From Actinomadura kijaniata NBRC 14229 (GTDB taxonomy: Bacteria; Actinomycetota; Actinomycetes; Streptosporangiales; Streptosporangiaceae), in assembly GCF_001552175.1 (NCBI RefSeq), contig NZ_BCQR01000007.1, forward strand, positions 1 to 64,000: a stretch of DNA of 64,000 nucleotides. Direction: 5' to 3'. The notes under the pieces were generated by a model. It was given only the letters and a program-made list of their open reading frames with translations, searched no databases and was not told the DNA's origin. Below are positions 17,333 through 25,224 of this stretch, piece after piece; the first letter of the stretch is position 1; every line of letters starts with the position of its first letter. The position numbers were made by a program, and so were the translations under genes.

Positions 17333-18282
17333 GCGACCTCCCGTCCCCGCAGGTAGTGGATCTGCACCATCGACACCGCGGCCACGAACAGCGCCAGGAC
17401 CAGCGCGATTGCGGTGCTGTAGCCGAAGTTGCCGAACACGAACGCCTGCTTGTAGAGCACCGTCGACAGCGTCTCGCTGGCGTGCCCGGGCCCGCCGTTG
17501 GTCGCGGCGTAGACCTGGTCGAACAGCTTGAGGCCGCCGATGGTCGACAGCATCAGGTTGATGGTGACCGCCGGGGCCAGCAGCGGCCAGGTCACGTGCC
17601 GGAAGCGCTGGAACCGGCCCGCGCCGTCGATCATCGCGGCCTCGTGCAGCTCGGCGGGCACCCCCTCCAGCCCGGCCAGGAAGATCACCATGGAGTAGCC
17701 GGCGAACTGCCAGATCACCATGCCCGCGATCGACCAGATCGCCAGGTCGGGGTCGCCCAGCCAGTCCTGCCGCAGCCCGCCCAGGCCGACCGCGCCGAGG
17801 ATGCCGTTGAGCCCGGCGTCCGGCGAGGGGTTGTAGATGTACTTCCACAGGAACGCCACCATCACCGGGCTGACCACGGCCGGGGCGAAGAACACGACCC
17901 GCAGGACGGTCCGCGACCTGATCCCGGTGTGGACGCCGAGGGCCAGCAGCAGCCCGACGCCGTTCTGCACGACCACGATCGCCACGGTCAGCAGCAGCGT
18001 GTTGACCAGCGAGCCGCGCGCCGCGTCGTCGCCGAACAGCTTGGTGAAGTTGTCCAGGCCGACGAAGTTCCGGTCGCCCAGGCCGTTCCAGTCGGTGAAG
18101 GCGTACAGGATGCCGCTGAGGCTCGGGTAGAGCACCACCAGGGCGTACACGGCCAGGGCGGGCGCGGCGAACCACCACGGCGGCGAGAGGAAGCGGGCGC
18201 CCCGCCGCCGCCGGTGGGCCGCGGCGTCCGGCGGGGCGGCCCGCTTGGCCGGGGCGGGACGGAGGGTGGAGGCCACGGTCAC
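17329..18282 (-). CDS. Sugar ABC transporter permease (MalF-type)
   Basis: 317 aa, with a basic N-terminus (AHRRRRGARF), six membrane helices and the EAA loop HEAAMIDGAGRFQRFRHVTWP. GTG 18282 overlaps the binding-protein stop (GTGA). It partners the downstream MalG-type subunit. Confidence 0.9.
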   Translation of the reverse strand: MTVASTLRPAPAKRAAPPDAAAHRRRRGARFLSPPWWFAAPALAVYALVVLYPSLSGILYAFTDWNGLGDRNFVGLDNFTKLFGDDAARGSLVNTLLLTVAIVVVQNGVGLLLALGVHTGIRSRTVLRVVFFAPAVVSPVMVAFLWKYIYNPSPDAGLNGILGAVGLGGLRQDWLGDPDLAIWSIAGMVIWQFAGYSMVIFLAGLEGVPAELHEAAMIDGAGRFQRFRHVTWPLLAPAVTINLMLSTIGGLKLFDQVYAATNGGPGHASETLSTVLYKQAFVFGNFGYSTAIALVLALFVAAVSMVQIHYLRGREVA

Positions 18283-19556
18283 TTCTTCCGGTAGGTCTCG
18301 TCCAGCTTCGCCAGCGCCTTGGGCACCGTCGTCCGCCCGCCCAGCAGCTCCTGCACCGCGGCGAAGTGGGCGGGCTGAACCTCGGCGTTCGGCCAGCCCT
18401 GGTCCATGAACGGCACGGCCTTGTTCCCGTCGATGAACGGCAGGAACGACTTCAGCGCCGGATCGATCCTGGAGTCGGCGTCACGGCTGAGCGGCACGCA
18501 CGCGACGGCCTCGGCCCAGCGGTTCATGTTCCGCTGCTCGCCGAGGAACTCCATGAACGCCTTGGCCGCGTCGGCGTTCTTCCCGCGCGCGCTGACGCCG
18601 AGCCCGACCACCACGCCCGCCGGGATCCAGACCCCGCCCGCGTCGTCGGCGCCGGGCACCGGGAACATGTCCAGGTCGTCGGCGCTGGTGGCGGCCTTGC
18701 GGAAGTCGGGCAGCACCGCCGACACCTGGATCGCCATCGCGGCCTTGCCGGTGGCGACCATCGAGGTCTGCTGCTCGAAGGTGGTGCCGTTGGGGTTGTC
18801 GTTGAAGTACCCGCGCTTCTGCAGCTCCAGGTACATCTCCAGTGCGTCCGTCCAGCCCGAGTTCGCGAAGCTGGCCGAGCCCGCCCGCATCTGCTCGTCG
18901 AACCGGGGGTTCTTGGCGTAGACGGTGGAGGGCACCAGGGCGTAGGTGATGAGCTGGGTGACCCACTGGGTCTGGGCGCCCAGCGCGATCGGCACCTTGC
19001 CCTTCTTCTTGATCTTCTCGCAGACCTCCAGGAACCCGCTCCAGGTGGTGGGCGGCTCGACGTCCGCCTCCTGGAAGACCTTCTTGTTGTAGACGGCGCC
19101 GATGACGCTGGACCCGGCCGAGTAGAGGAACGTCTTGCCGTTCTTCTGGAACGCGGGCCGCAGCCCCTCCGGGATGCGCTTGGTCCAGGCCTGGTCGCTC
19201 AGGTCGGCCAGCAGCCCGGCCTGGGCGATCTGCGCCATGCTCATCGCCGAGCCGTCGCCGGGGTACACCACGTGCACGTCGGGGGCGTTGCCCGCGCCGA
19301 GCTGGGTGCGCACCGAGGTCTGCACCTGGTCGGTGGGGGCGTACGAGGCGTTGAACCTGCTCTTGGCGTAGTCCTTGAGCAGCAGTTCCAGCGGCTTCTG
19401 CTGGTCGGCGACGGCGACCAGGCGCAGCGTTCCGCCGCCCCCGCCCCCGCCGGACGTCCCGCCGCAGGCCGCGAGCGCGCCCATGGCGGCGACGCCGCCG
19501 GTCAGGCCAAGGAATCCGCGGCGGCTGAGGGCCGCCGGTCCGGACGACGATGTCAT
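18279..19556 (-). CDS. Sugar ABC transporter substrate-binding lipoprotein (Tat-type signal)
   Basis: 425 aa. The N-terminus has a twin-arginine motif (SRRGFLG) and lipobox ALAAC followed by a Gly-rich linker, so it is probably a Tat-exported lipoprotein. The rest is a family 1 extracellular solute-binding fold. ATG 19556 follows GAGGAGG. First gene of a four-gene operon ending with the GH106-like glycosidase. The TTGACA/TACGCT promoter and a DeoR-type motif lie upstream (19757-19814). Confidence 0.9.
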   Translation of the reverse strand: MTSSSGPAALSRRGFLGLTGGVAAMGALAACGGTSGGGGGGGTLRLVAVADQQKPLELLLKDYAKSRFNASYAPTDQVQTSVRTQLGAGNAPDVHVVYPGDGSAMSMAQIAQAGLLADLSDQAWTKRIPEGLRPAFQKNGKTFLYSAGSSVIGAVYNKKVFQEADVEPPTTWSGFLEVCEKIKKKGKVPIALGAQTQWVTQLITYALVPSTVYAKNPRFDEQMRAGSASFANSGWTDALEMYLELQKRGYFNDNPNGTTFEQQTSMVATGKAAMAIQVSAVLPDFRKAATSADDLDMFPVPGADDAGGVWIPAGVVVGLGVSARGKNADAAKAFMEFLGEQRNMNRWAEAVACVPLSRDADSRIDPALKSFLPFIDGNKAVPFMDQGWPNAEVQPAHFAAVQELLGGRTTVPKALAKLDETYRKK

Positions 19557-19756
19557 GAGTCCTCCTCGAAACCGCGGCCCTGTGCCGCGATGGTGTCTGC
19601 GGCCCGGGGCCGTCACGAGCACCGCGGGCGGGACGGACCGGCGGCCTCGGGGTCGGCCGGGTGCTCACCGGGCGGCTGGTGACGCGGGTGATGGGGCATC
19701 GGCGTCGTCGTGGGGTGGCCGGTCATGAGCCGCTCCGATCCCTACATCAATTGACC

Positions 19757-19814
19757 GTGAGTTAACACCCGCGAGTGTGAGAAGGAGCGTAGAGATACCA
19801 ATTTGGGGTGTCAA
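19757..19814 (-). promoter_or_regulatory. Promoter and candidate DeoR operator of the GH106/ABC operon
   Basis: On the minus strand TTGACA (19814 to 19809) and TACGCT (19791 to 19786) are separated by 17 bases, a near-ideal housekeeping promoter. About 11-22 bases downstream of the predicted start lies GTGAGTTAACAC (plus-strand sense, 19757-19768). The near-identical GTAAGTTAACAC lies upstream of the deoR-type gene. The shared 12-mer is the probable repressor site. Confidence 0.7.
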
Positions 19815-20060
19815 GATGTTAGGAGGATCACGCTTCGACGGCTTTCGGCGCTGCCGGGAAGTCGGGGGAGGGCAGCCCGAATCCGGGCCCTGCTGGCGCA
19901 TCGTCCCTGGTCGCAAGGCGTTGAGGGGTGTGGAAACAGCCGGTGAACGGTGATCGCGGCGCTACGGCCCGGACGACGGCGGCGGTGCGATGAGAACAGA
20001 TCTAACGTTACGAAACGGTGCCCCGGCGTCGTCCCGGCGCCCGTGGCCGTCCCGTCCCGC
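19815..20060. other. Gene-free stretch between the ABC promoter and deoR stop
   Basis: No frame here has convincing coding content or a family signature. Nothing is seen beyond a short AACGTT palindrome near 20000. It may hold the 3' untranslated end of the deoR transcript and distal promoter sequence. Confidence 0.4.
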
Positions 20061-20849
20061 TCAGGTGGCGGCGACCTCGTAGGCGACCTTGTGCTCGTCC
20101 AGCTCCCGCAGCGCCTCGGCGCCCGCGCCGTCGTCGACGATGACGCGGTCGAACACCGACAGCGGCGCCACCCTGTGCAGCGCGACCCGGCCGAGCTTGG
20201 AGTGGTCCACCAGCAGCACCCGGCGCGCGGCGGCCTCCAGCATGGCCCGCTTGACCGACACGATGTGCTGCTCCTGGTGGTAGGCGAACCCGCCGGAGAC
20301 GGCCGAGGTCGACACGAAGCACAGGTCGACCTGGAGCGCCGCGATGGCGTCCACGCAGGAGACCCCCAGGAAGGAGTCGTGCAGCGCGTCGTACTCCCCG
20401 CCCAGCGCCATCAGCCGGATGCCGCGCTCGCGGGCCAGCAGGTTGGTGGTCTCCAGGAAGTTGGTGATCACCGTCAGCGGGGTGACGGCGCCGAGGCGGC
20501 GGGCCAGCGCCAGGGTGGTGGTGGAGTCGTCGAGCATCACCGCCATGCCCGGCTCCACCATCTCGGCGGCCTTCCCGGCGATGGCGTCCTTGGCGGGCTG
20601 CATGGACTTCATGCGGTAGGCGACGTTGCTCTCGAACACCGCGGACGGCTGCGCGGTGACCCCGCCCCGGTACTTGCGGACGATGCCCTGCCGCTCCAGC
20701 TCGTCCAGGTCCCGGTGGATCGTCATGAGGCTCACGCCGAACCGCTCGGCCAGCTCGCCCGCGGTGACCGAGCCCGCCGAGAGGACGTGGTCGGTGATGG
20801 CCTGGCGGCGCACGTCGGGCCCGCGCCGGACGCTGCTGTCCTTGGTCAT
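20061..20849 (-). CDS. DeoR-family transcriptional repressor
   Basis: 262 aa. An N-terminal DeoR HTH (SAGSVTAGELAERFGVSLMT, then IHRDLDELERQG) precedes a sugar-phosphate-sensing DeoRC domain (LDDSTTTLALARRL, DHSKLGRVALHRVAPLSVFDRVIVD). ATG 20849 with GAGAGG eight bases upstream is preferred to an in-frame start at 20903. It probably senses a phosphorylated sugar and controls the ABC/GH106 operon and itself through the GTnAGTTAACAC motifs at 19757 and 20956. Confidence 0.88.
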   Translation of the reverse strand: MTKDSSVRRGPDVRRQAITDHVLSAGSVTAGELAERFGVSLMTIHRDLDELERQGIVRKYRGGVTAQPSAVFESNVAYRMKSMQPAKDAIAGKAAEMVEPGMAVMLDDSTTTLALARRLGAVTPLTVITNFLETTNLLARERGIRLMALGGEYDALHDSFLGVSCVDAIAALQVDLCFVSTSAVSGGFAYHQEQHIVSVKRAMLEAAARRVLLVDHSKLGRVALHRVAPLSVFDRVIVDDGAGAEALRELDEHKVAYEVAAT

Positions 20850-20955
20850 GCTGCGATCCTCTCGTGGCCGGGCGGCGGCGGGCCGGTGGACGACCGCCGT
20901 CACTCCGCTGGTCCGGAGGCGGTGAAGAGGACCCCTTGACGCGATGACTGGCGGT

Positions 20956-20967
20956 GTAAGTTAACAC
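20956..20967. promoter_or_regulatory. GTAAGTTAACAC motif, candidate DeoR autoregulatory site
   Basis: Matches GTGAGTTAACAC at 19757-19768 in 11 of 12 positions, including the central GTTAAC palindrome. It lies about 107 bases upstream of the deoR start and is followed by an imperfect second element (AGTTGGTAA, 20973-20981). Autoregulation is inferred. Confidence 0.6.
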
Positions 20968-21386
20968 TACCAGTTGGTAAATCCGGGAGCCGTGACGCGA
21001 AGGGGGCTCCTCCGTCCGGGCGCGCCGTCGCCGACCGGGCGGCGCGGCGACATGCGGCGCGAGCAGCGGCTTTCCCGTAAGGCGTGTACGCCTTCCCGTC
21101 TCCCCGGGTCCTGGACCGTCCCGGCCCGTCGCGCCGAGCCCCGGACGCCGCCGCCTCCGAGGATCTTGACGCCGTTCGGGGCCGCCCCTACGCTCATTTC
21201 ACATTTTGAAAGTTACGTTCACACATTGATCCGTGATCGGAGTGGTGCGTGGACGGTTCCCTCCCCGCTCGACCACGCCCCCGGCCCGCCCCCGAGATCA
21301 CCGGCCCGGCCGGACCCACCCACGAGGACATCCGCTTCACCGGCTCCGGCGTCCACGCCCGCCGCCCCCTGAAGGGAAGTGTTCAG
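20968..21386. other. Intergenic region upstream of the PhoD gene
   Basis: About 420 bases with no convincing gene. The only AT-rich part, 21190-21235, contains GCTCATTTCAC and GTTCACACATT 25 bases apart. These resemble single Pho-box units but are not spaced as the 11-base direct repeats expected of one, so phosphate control is only a possibility. Confidence 0.4.
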
Positions 21387-23000
21387 ATGACTCCGAACGA
21401 CGACAAGGTGTCGCGGCGCCGGTTCCTCGGGGCCGGCGGGGCCGGCGCGGCGGCGGTCATGCTCGGCACCGGCGCCCTGGGCGCGTCGGCCGCCCACGCC
21501 TACACGCTGCGGAAGGCGGGCCTGTTCACGCTCGGCGTCGCCTCGGGCGACCCGTCGCCCGACGGCTTCGTGCTGTGGACGAGGCTGGCGCCCGAGCCGT
21601 TCGCCCCCGACGGCCGGGGCGGGATGCCCGACCGCCGCGTCCGGGTCGAGTACGAGGTCGCCCGCGACGAGCGGTTCCGCCACGTCGTCCGGCGCGGGGC
21701 GGCGGTGGCGACGCCGGAGCTCGGCCACTCGGTCCACCTCGAGATCGCCGGGCTCCGGCCGGGCCACGAGTACTTCTACCGGTTCCGCGTGGCCGGGGAG
21801 ATCTCCCCCTCGGGCCGGACCCTCACGATGCCGCCGGCGACCTCCCAGCCGCGCCGGCTGAACTTCGCGGTCGCCTCCTGCCAGGCCTGGCAGGACGGCT
21901 TCTACACCGCCTACGACCACATGGCCGAGGAGGACCTCGACCTGATCGTCCACCTCGGCGACTACATCTACGAGTACGAGATCCCCGCCAAGAACCGGCG
22001 CGGCGTGCCGGTGCCGGGCCCGCAGTTCACCACCGAGACGTTCGACCTGGCCCGCTACCGGTTGCAGTACTCCCTCTACAAGGCCGAGGCGCCGCTCCAG
22101 AGGGCGCACGCCGCCGTCCCGTGGATCCACACCCTCGACGACCACGAGGTGGTGAACGACTGGGCCGACGACACGGTCATCATGGGCCGCCACCCGAATC
22201 CGGACCCGGCCGAGTTCGCGCGGCGCAAGGCGGCGGCGTTCCAGGCGTTCTACGAGAACCTGCCGCTGCGCCGCTCGCAGCTGCCGTCCGGCCCCGACAT
22301 CCGGCTGCACCGCAGGATCTCCTACGGCCGGCTCGCCGACTTCACCATGCTGGACACCCGGGGCCACCGGGACATCCAGGCCTGCTCCTACGGCAACGGC
22401 ACGGGCCGCACGCGCGACTGCGACGAGCGCTTCGACGCCGCCCGCACCGTGCTGGGCGACCAGCAGCGGCGCTGGCTGCTGAACGGCTTCCGCACCTCGC
22501 GCGCCCGCTGGCACATCCTGGGCAACCAGATGCCGATGGCGGAGACCGACTGGGACCCGGGACCGGGCAAGGACGTCTGGGTGGACCCGTGGGACGGGTA
22601 CGCCGGCGAGCGCAACCGCCTCCTGGCGGCCGCGCACGACCTCGGCGTCCGCAACCTCGTTGTGGTCAGCGGCGACCGGCACCAGAACTACGCCGTCGAC
22701 CTCAAGCGCGACCACGACGACCCCGACTCGCCGACCGTGGGCTCGGAGTTCGTCGGCACGTCGGTCACCAGCGGCGGCGACGGGGCCGACATCGACGCCC
22801 TCGGCCGCACGTTCCTGTCGGCCAACCCGCACATGAAGTTCTTCAACGCCCAGCGCGGCTACCTGAGGATCAACGTCGACCGGCAGCGGTGGCGCACCGA
22901 CTTCCGCGTGCTGCCGTACGTGACCAGGCCGGGCGCGCCGGTCACCACCCGCGCCAGCTTCGTGGTCGAGGACCGCAGGCCGGGCGTGCGGGAGGCATAG
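21387..23000 (+). CDS. PhoD-type secreted alkaline phosphatase/phosphodiesterase
   Basis: 537 aa. A Tat signal (SRRRFLGAGG...ASAAHA, 1-35) is followed by a PhoD N-terminal domain (GVASGDPSPDGFVLWTRL) and the metallophosphatase core with HLGDYIYEY, TLDDHEVVNDW and SGDRHQNYA as metal and active-site segments. ATG 21387 has GAAGGGAAG upstream; an earlier in-frame start at 21249 lacks a ribosome site and would bury the Tat motif. It should release phosphate from phosphodiesters or phosphoesters outside the cell. Its place beside the sugar locus is unexplained. Confidence 0.9.
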   Translation: MTPNDDKVSRRRFLGAGGAGAAAVMLGTGALGASAAHAYTLRKAGLFTLGVASGDPSPDGFVLWTRLAPEPFAPDGRGGMPDRRVRVEYEVARDERFRHVVRRGAAVATPELGHSVHLEIAGLRPGHEYFYRFRVAGEISPSGRTLTMPPATSQPRRLNFAVASCQAWQDGFYTAYDHMAEEDLDLIVHLGDYIYEYEIPAKNRRGVPVPGPQFTTETFDLARYRLQYSLYKAEAPLQRAHAAVPWIHTLDDHEVVNDWADDTVIMGRHPNPDPAEFARRKAAAFQAFYENLPLRRSQLPSGPDIRLHRRISYGRLADFTMLDTRGHRDIQACSYGNGTGRTRDCDERFDAARTVLGDQQRRWLLNGFRTSRARWHILGNQMPMAETDWDPGPGKDVWVDPWDGYAGERNRLLAAAHDLGVRNLVVVSGDRHQNYAVDLKRDHDDPDSPTVGSEFVGTSVTSGGDGADIDALGRTFLSANPHMKFFNAQRGYLRINVDRQRWRTDFRVLPYVTRPGAPVTTRASFVVEDRRPGVREA

Positions 23001-23029
23001 CGTTCGCATCCATGTCCGAGGAGGGCACC

Positions 23030-24469
23030 ATGACCGTCCCCACCGAACTCCCGCTCGACCGCGTCACCGCGCCGCGCGTCAGGGTCGGCCTCGTCGCCGG
23101 GGGCCTGGGCGCGTACTGGCCGCAGTTCCCCGACCTGCTGCCGCGGCTCCGCAGGTCCGCCGACCGGGTGTCGGCGCGCATGCGGGAACTGGGCGCGGAC
23201 GTGGTCGACGTCGGGTTCATCTCCGACGCGCAGGAGGGCGCGGCGGCCGCGGAGAAGCTGCGCGCGGCGGGCTGCGACCTCATCGTCGGGTTCCTCACCA
23301 CCTACATGACCGCGACGATGCTGGTCCCGATCGCCCAGCGCGGCGACGCGCCGGTGCTGCTGATCAACCTCCAGCCGACCGAGTCGATGGACCACGGGTC
23401 CGTCGACACCGGGCAGTGGCTCGCCTACTGCGGCGCCTGCCCCCTGCCGGAGATGGCGAACGCGTTCCAGCGCTGCGGCGTCCCGTTCCGCTCGGTCAGC
23501 GGCCACCTGGAGGACGAGCGGGCCTGGACGAGGATCGGCCGCTGGGTCCGCGCCGCCGGGGTGCGGGCCGCGCTGCGCCGCGGCCGCCACGGCCTGATGG
23601 GGCACCTCTACCCGGGGATGCTGGACGTCTCCACCGACCTGACCCTGGTCAGCGCCAACTTCGGCGGCCACGTCGAGGTCCTGGAGTTCGACGACCTGAG
23701 GGTCCGGGTGGAGAAGGTCACCGACGCCGAGGTCCGGGCCCGCACGGACCGGGCGGCGGAGATCTTCGAGCTGGACGGCTCGGTGGACGACGACGACCTG
23801 GCCTGGGCGGCCCGGGTCTCGGTCGGGCTGGACCGCCTGGTCGAGGACTTCGGGCTGGACAGCCTCGCCTACTACCACCGCGGGCTGGACGGCGAGGTGC
23901 ACGAGCGGCTGGGCGCCGGGATGATCCTCGGCGCCTCGCTGCTCACCGCGCGCGGGATCCCGGCGGCGGGGGAGTACGAGCTGCGCACCTCGCTGGCGAT
24001 GCTGGTCGCCGACCGGCTGGGCGGGGGCGGCTCGTTCACCGAGCTGCAGGCCCTGGACTTCCGGCGCGGCCATGTCGAGATGGGGCACGACGGGCCCGCG
24101 CACCTGGCGATCTCGGCCCGCCGCCCGCTGCTGCGCGGCCTGGGCGTCTACCACGGCAAGCGCGGCTACGGCGTGTCGGTGGAGTTCGACGTCAGGCACG
24201 GGCCGGTCACCGCGTTCGGGATCGTCCAGCGCCGCGACGGCCGCTACGGGTTCGTCGCGTCCGAGGGCGCCGTCGTCGACGGGCCGCTCATGAGGATCGG
24301 CAACACCACCTCCCGGGTCGACTTCGGCTGCGACCCGGGGGAGTGGACCGACGCCTGGAGCGCCACCGGCATCTCCCACCACTGGGCCCTGTGCACCGGC
24401 CACCGCATCGCCGACCTGCGGGCCCTGGCCGACCTGATGGAGGTCGAACTGGTCGAGGTGAGCCCCTGA
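23030..24469 (+). CDS. L-fucose/L-arabinose isomerase-family protein
   Basis: 479 aa with a Rossmann-like N-terminal half (RVRVGLVAGGLGAYWPQFPD) and an isomerase C-terminal domain (ISHHWALCTGHR near the end). This layout is shared by AraA/FucI-like sugar isomerases of actinobacteria. ATG 23030 with GAGGAGG close upstream is preferred over ATG 23012. It lies 29 bases after phoD on the same strand. It may act on a pentose or deoxyhexose released by the adjacent GH106-like enzyme. The exact substrate is unknown. Confidence 0.75.
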   Translation: MTVPTELPLDRVTAPRVRVGLVAGGLGAYWPQFPDLLPRLRRSADRVSARMRELGADVVDVGFISDAQEGAAAAEKLRAAGCDLIVGFLTTYMTATMLVPIAQRGDAPVLLINLQPTESMDHGSVDTGQWLAYCGACPLPEMANAFQRCGVPFRSVSGHLEDERAWTRIGRWVRAAGVRAALRRGRHGLMGHLYPGMLDVSTDLTLVSANFGGHVEVLEFDDLRVRVEKVTDAEVRARTDRAAEIFELDGSVDDDDLAWAARVSVGLDRLVEDFGLDSLAYYHRGLDGEVHERLGAGMILGASLLTARGIPAAGEYELRTSLAMLVADRLGGGGSFTELQALDFRRGHVEMGHDGPAHLAISARRPLLRGLGVYHGKRGYGVSVEFDVRHGPVTAFGIVQRRDGRYGFVASEGAVVDGPLMRIGNTTSRVDFGCDPGEWTDAWSATGISHHWALCTGHRIADLRALADLMEVELVEVSP

Positions 24470-24475
24470 CAGACG

Positions 24476-24511
24476 CCGGAAGGCCCGGTCCATACGGACC
24501 GGGCCTTCCGG
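24476..24511 (+). terminator. Hairpin terminator after the isomerase-like gene
   Basis: Arms CCGGAAGGCCCGGTCC (24476-24491) and GGACCGGGCCTTCCGG (24496-24511) are perfect complements around an ATAC loop. It lies seven bases after the stop codon and just before the opposite-strand tRNA-Val, so it likely stops both transcripts. Confidence 0.85.
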
Positions 24512-24514
24512 ATG

Positions 24515-24589
24515 TGGTGGGCGATACTGGGATTGAACCAGTGACCTCTACCGTGTCAAGGTAGCGCTCTCCCACTGAGCTAATCGCCC
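24515..24589 (-). tRNA. tRNA-Val(GAC)
   Basis: The minus strand folds as a cloverleaf. Acceptor GGGCGAU pairs with AUCGCCC, anticodon stem CUACC/GGUAG encloses loop UUGACAC (anticodon GAC), and the T-arm has GGUUCAAUCC. Discriminator A and an encoded CCA (24515-24517) are present. It is the last tRNA of the minus-strand cluster. Confidence 0.96.
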
Positions 24590-24613
24590 GTGACGTTCCC
24601 TCGCGGGATGTCG

Positions 24614-24684
24614 AGGTGGAGACGGGATTTGAACCCGTGTACACGGCTTTGCAGGCCGTTGCCTCGCCTCTCGGCCACTCCACC
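24614..24684 (-). tRNA. tRNA-Cys(GCA)
   Basis: Minus-strand cloverleaf with acceptor GGUGGAG/CUCCACC, anticodon stem ACGGC/GCCGU and loop CUGCAAA (anticodon GCA). The discriminator is U, as expected for tRNA-Cys. The CCA end is not encoded. Confidence 0.96.
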
Positions 24685-24708
24685 GAGTGGGGCCAGGCCC
24701 CTCCTCAG

Positions 24709-24781
24709 AGCGGAAGACGGGATTCGAACCCGCGACCCTCACCTTGGCAAGGTGATGCTCTACCAACTGAGCCACTTCCGC
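24709..24781 (-). tRNA. tRNA-Gly(GCC), copy 1
   Basis: Minus-strand cloverleaf: GCGGAAG/CUUCCGC acceptor, UCACC/GGUGA anticodon stem and loop UUGCCAA (anticodon GCC), discriminator U, no encoded CCA. The mature sequence appears identical to copy 2 at 25115-25187. Confidence 0.96.
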
Positions 24782-24936
24782 TTGGCTTCCGGGGTTTCCC
24801 CCGTCGCGCAGGCTCAACTTTAGCGGACTTCCGGAGTGGATGCGTACTCCACGACCCGGGCCTCAAGGTCGGGGGCTACGAAGGATCTTGGAAACGGACG
24901 AGCGGCTTTCGGCCAGGACGGCTCGTCCGCAGGCGG

Positions 24937-25055
24937 GGGTTCAGGGGCGTGGCCCGGGGGTTCAGGGGCGTGGCCCCGAGGGGTTCAGGGGCTGTGCCCC
25001 GACGGGGGCTTGGGGGCGGGCCCCCAACCCGGGGGTCTGGGGGTCGCCCCCCAGA
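24937..25055. repeat. G-rich direct repeats between the two tRNA-Gly genes
   Basis: GGGTTCAGGGGCGTGGCCC occurs at 24937-24955 and 24958-24976, and a variant (GGGTTCAGGGGCTGTGCCCC) at 24981-25000. Fold-back G/C runs follow (CCCCCAACCCGGGGG, then GGGGGTCGCCCCCC). No coding frame is convincing. The region may terminate transcription from the upstream tRNA-Gly or be a relic of the duplication. Confidence 0.65.
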
Positions 25056-25114
25056 AGACACCGCGGGCCACCGGGGAAGACGCGGCTGCGTCGACCACGA
25101 TGGCCCAACTCGCG

Positions 25115-25187
25115 AGCGGAAGACGGGATTCGAACCCGCGACCCTCACCTTGGCAAGGTGATGCTCTACCAACTGAGCCACTTCCGC
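25115..25187 (-). tRNA. tRNA-Gly(GCC), copy 2 (first in the cluster)
   Basis: Same cloverleaf and sequence as copy 1 (anticodon GCC, discriminator U, no CCA). The leader immediately upstream on the minus strand, containing CTAAAGTTGA and the CGCGACGGGG stretch, is also duplicated before copy 1, so each copy probably has its own promoter. Confidence 0.96.
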
Positions 25188-25224
25188 TTGGCTCCGGGGC
25201 TCGCCCCGTCGCGCAGGTTCAACT

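Noticed and set aside
19665..19916. Small minus-strand frame (83 codons) before the ABC operon
   Set aside because: It spans the TTGACA/TACGCT promoter and the DeoR motif and has no ribosome site or recognisable protein.
21192..21227. Possible Pho box upstream of phoD
   Set aside because: Two Pho-box-like units occur, but 25 bases apart instead of the 11- or 22-base spacing expected; too weak to list as a site.
20974..21372. Plus-strand frame between deoR and phoD
   Set aside because: Starts at the DeoR motif, lacks a ribosome site and encodes only Pro/Arg-rich sequence.
24937..25000. CRISPR-like array
   Set aside because: Repeats are directly adjacent with 2-4 base gaps, not separated by unique spacers, and no cas gene is present.
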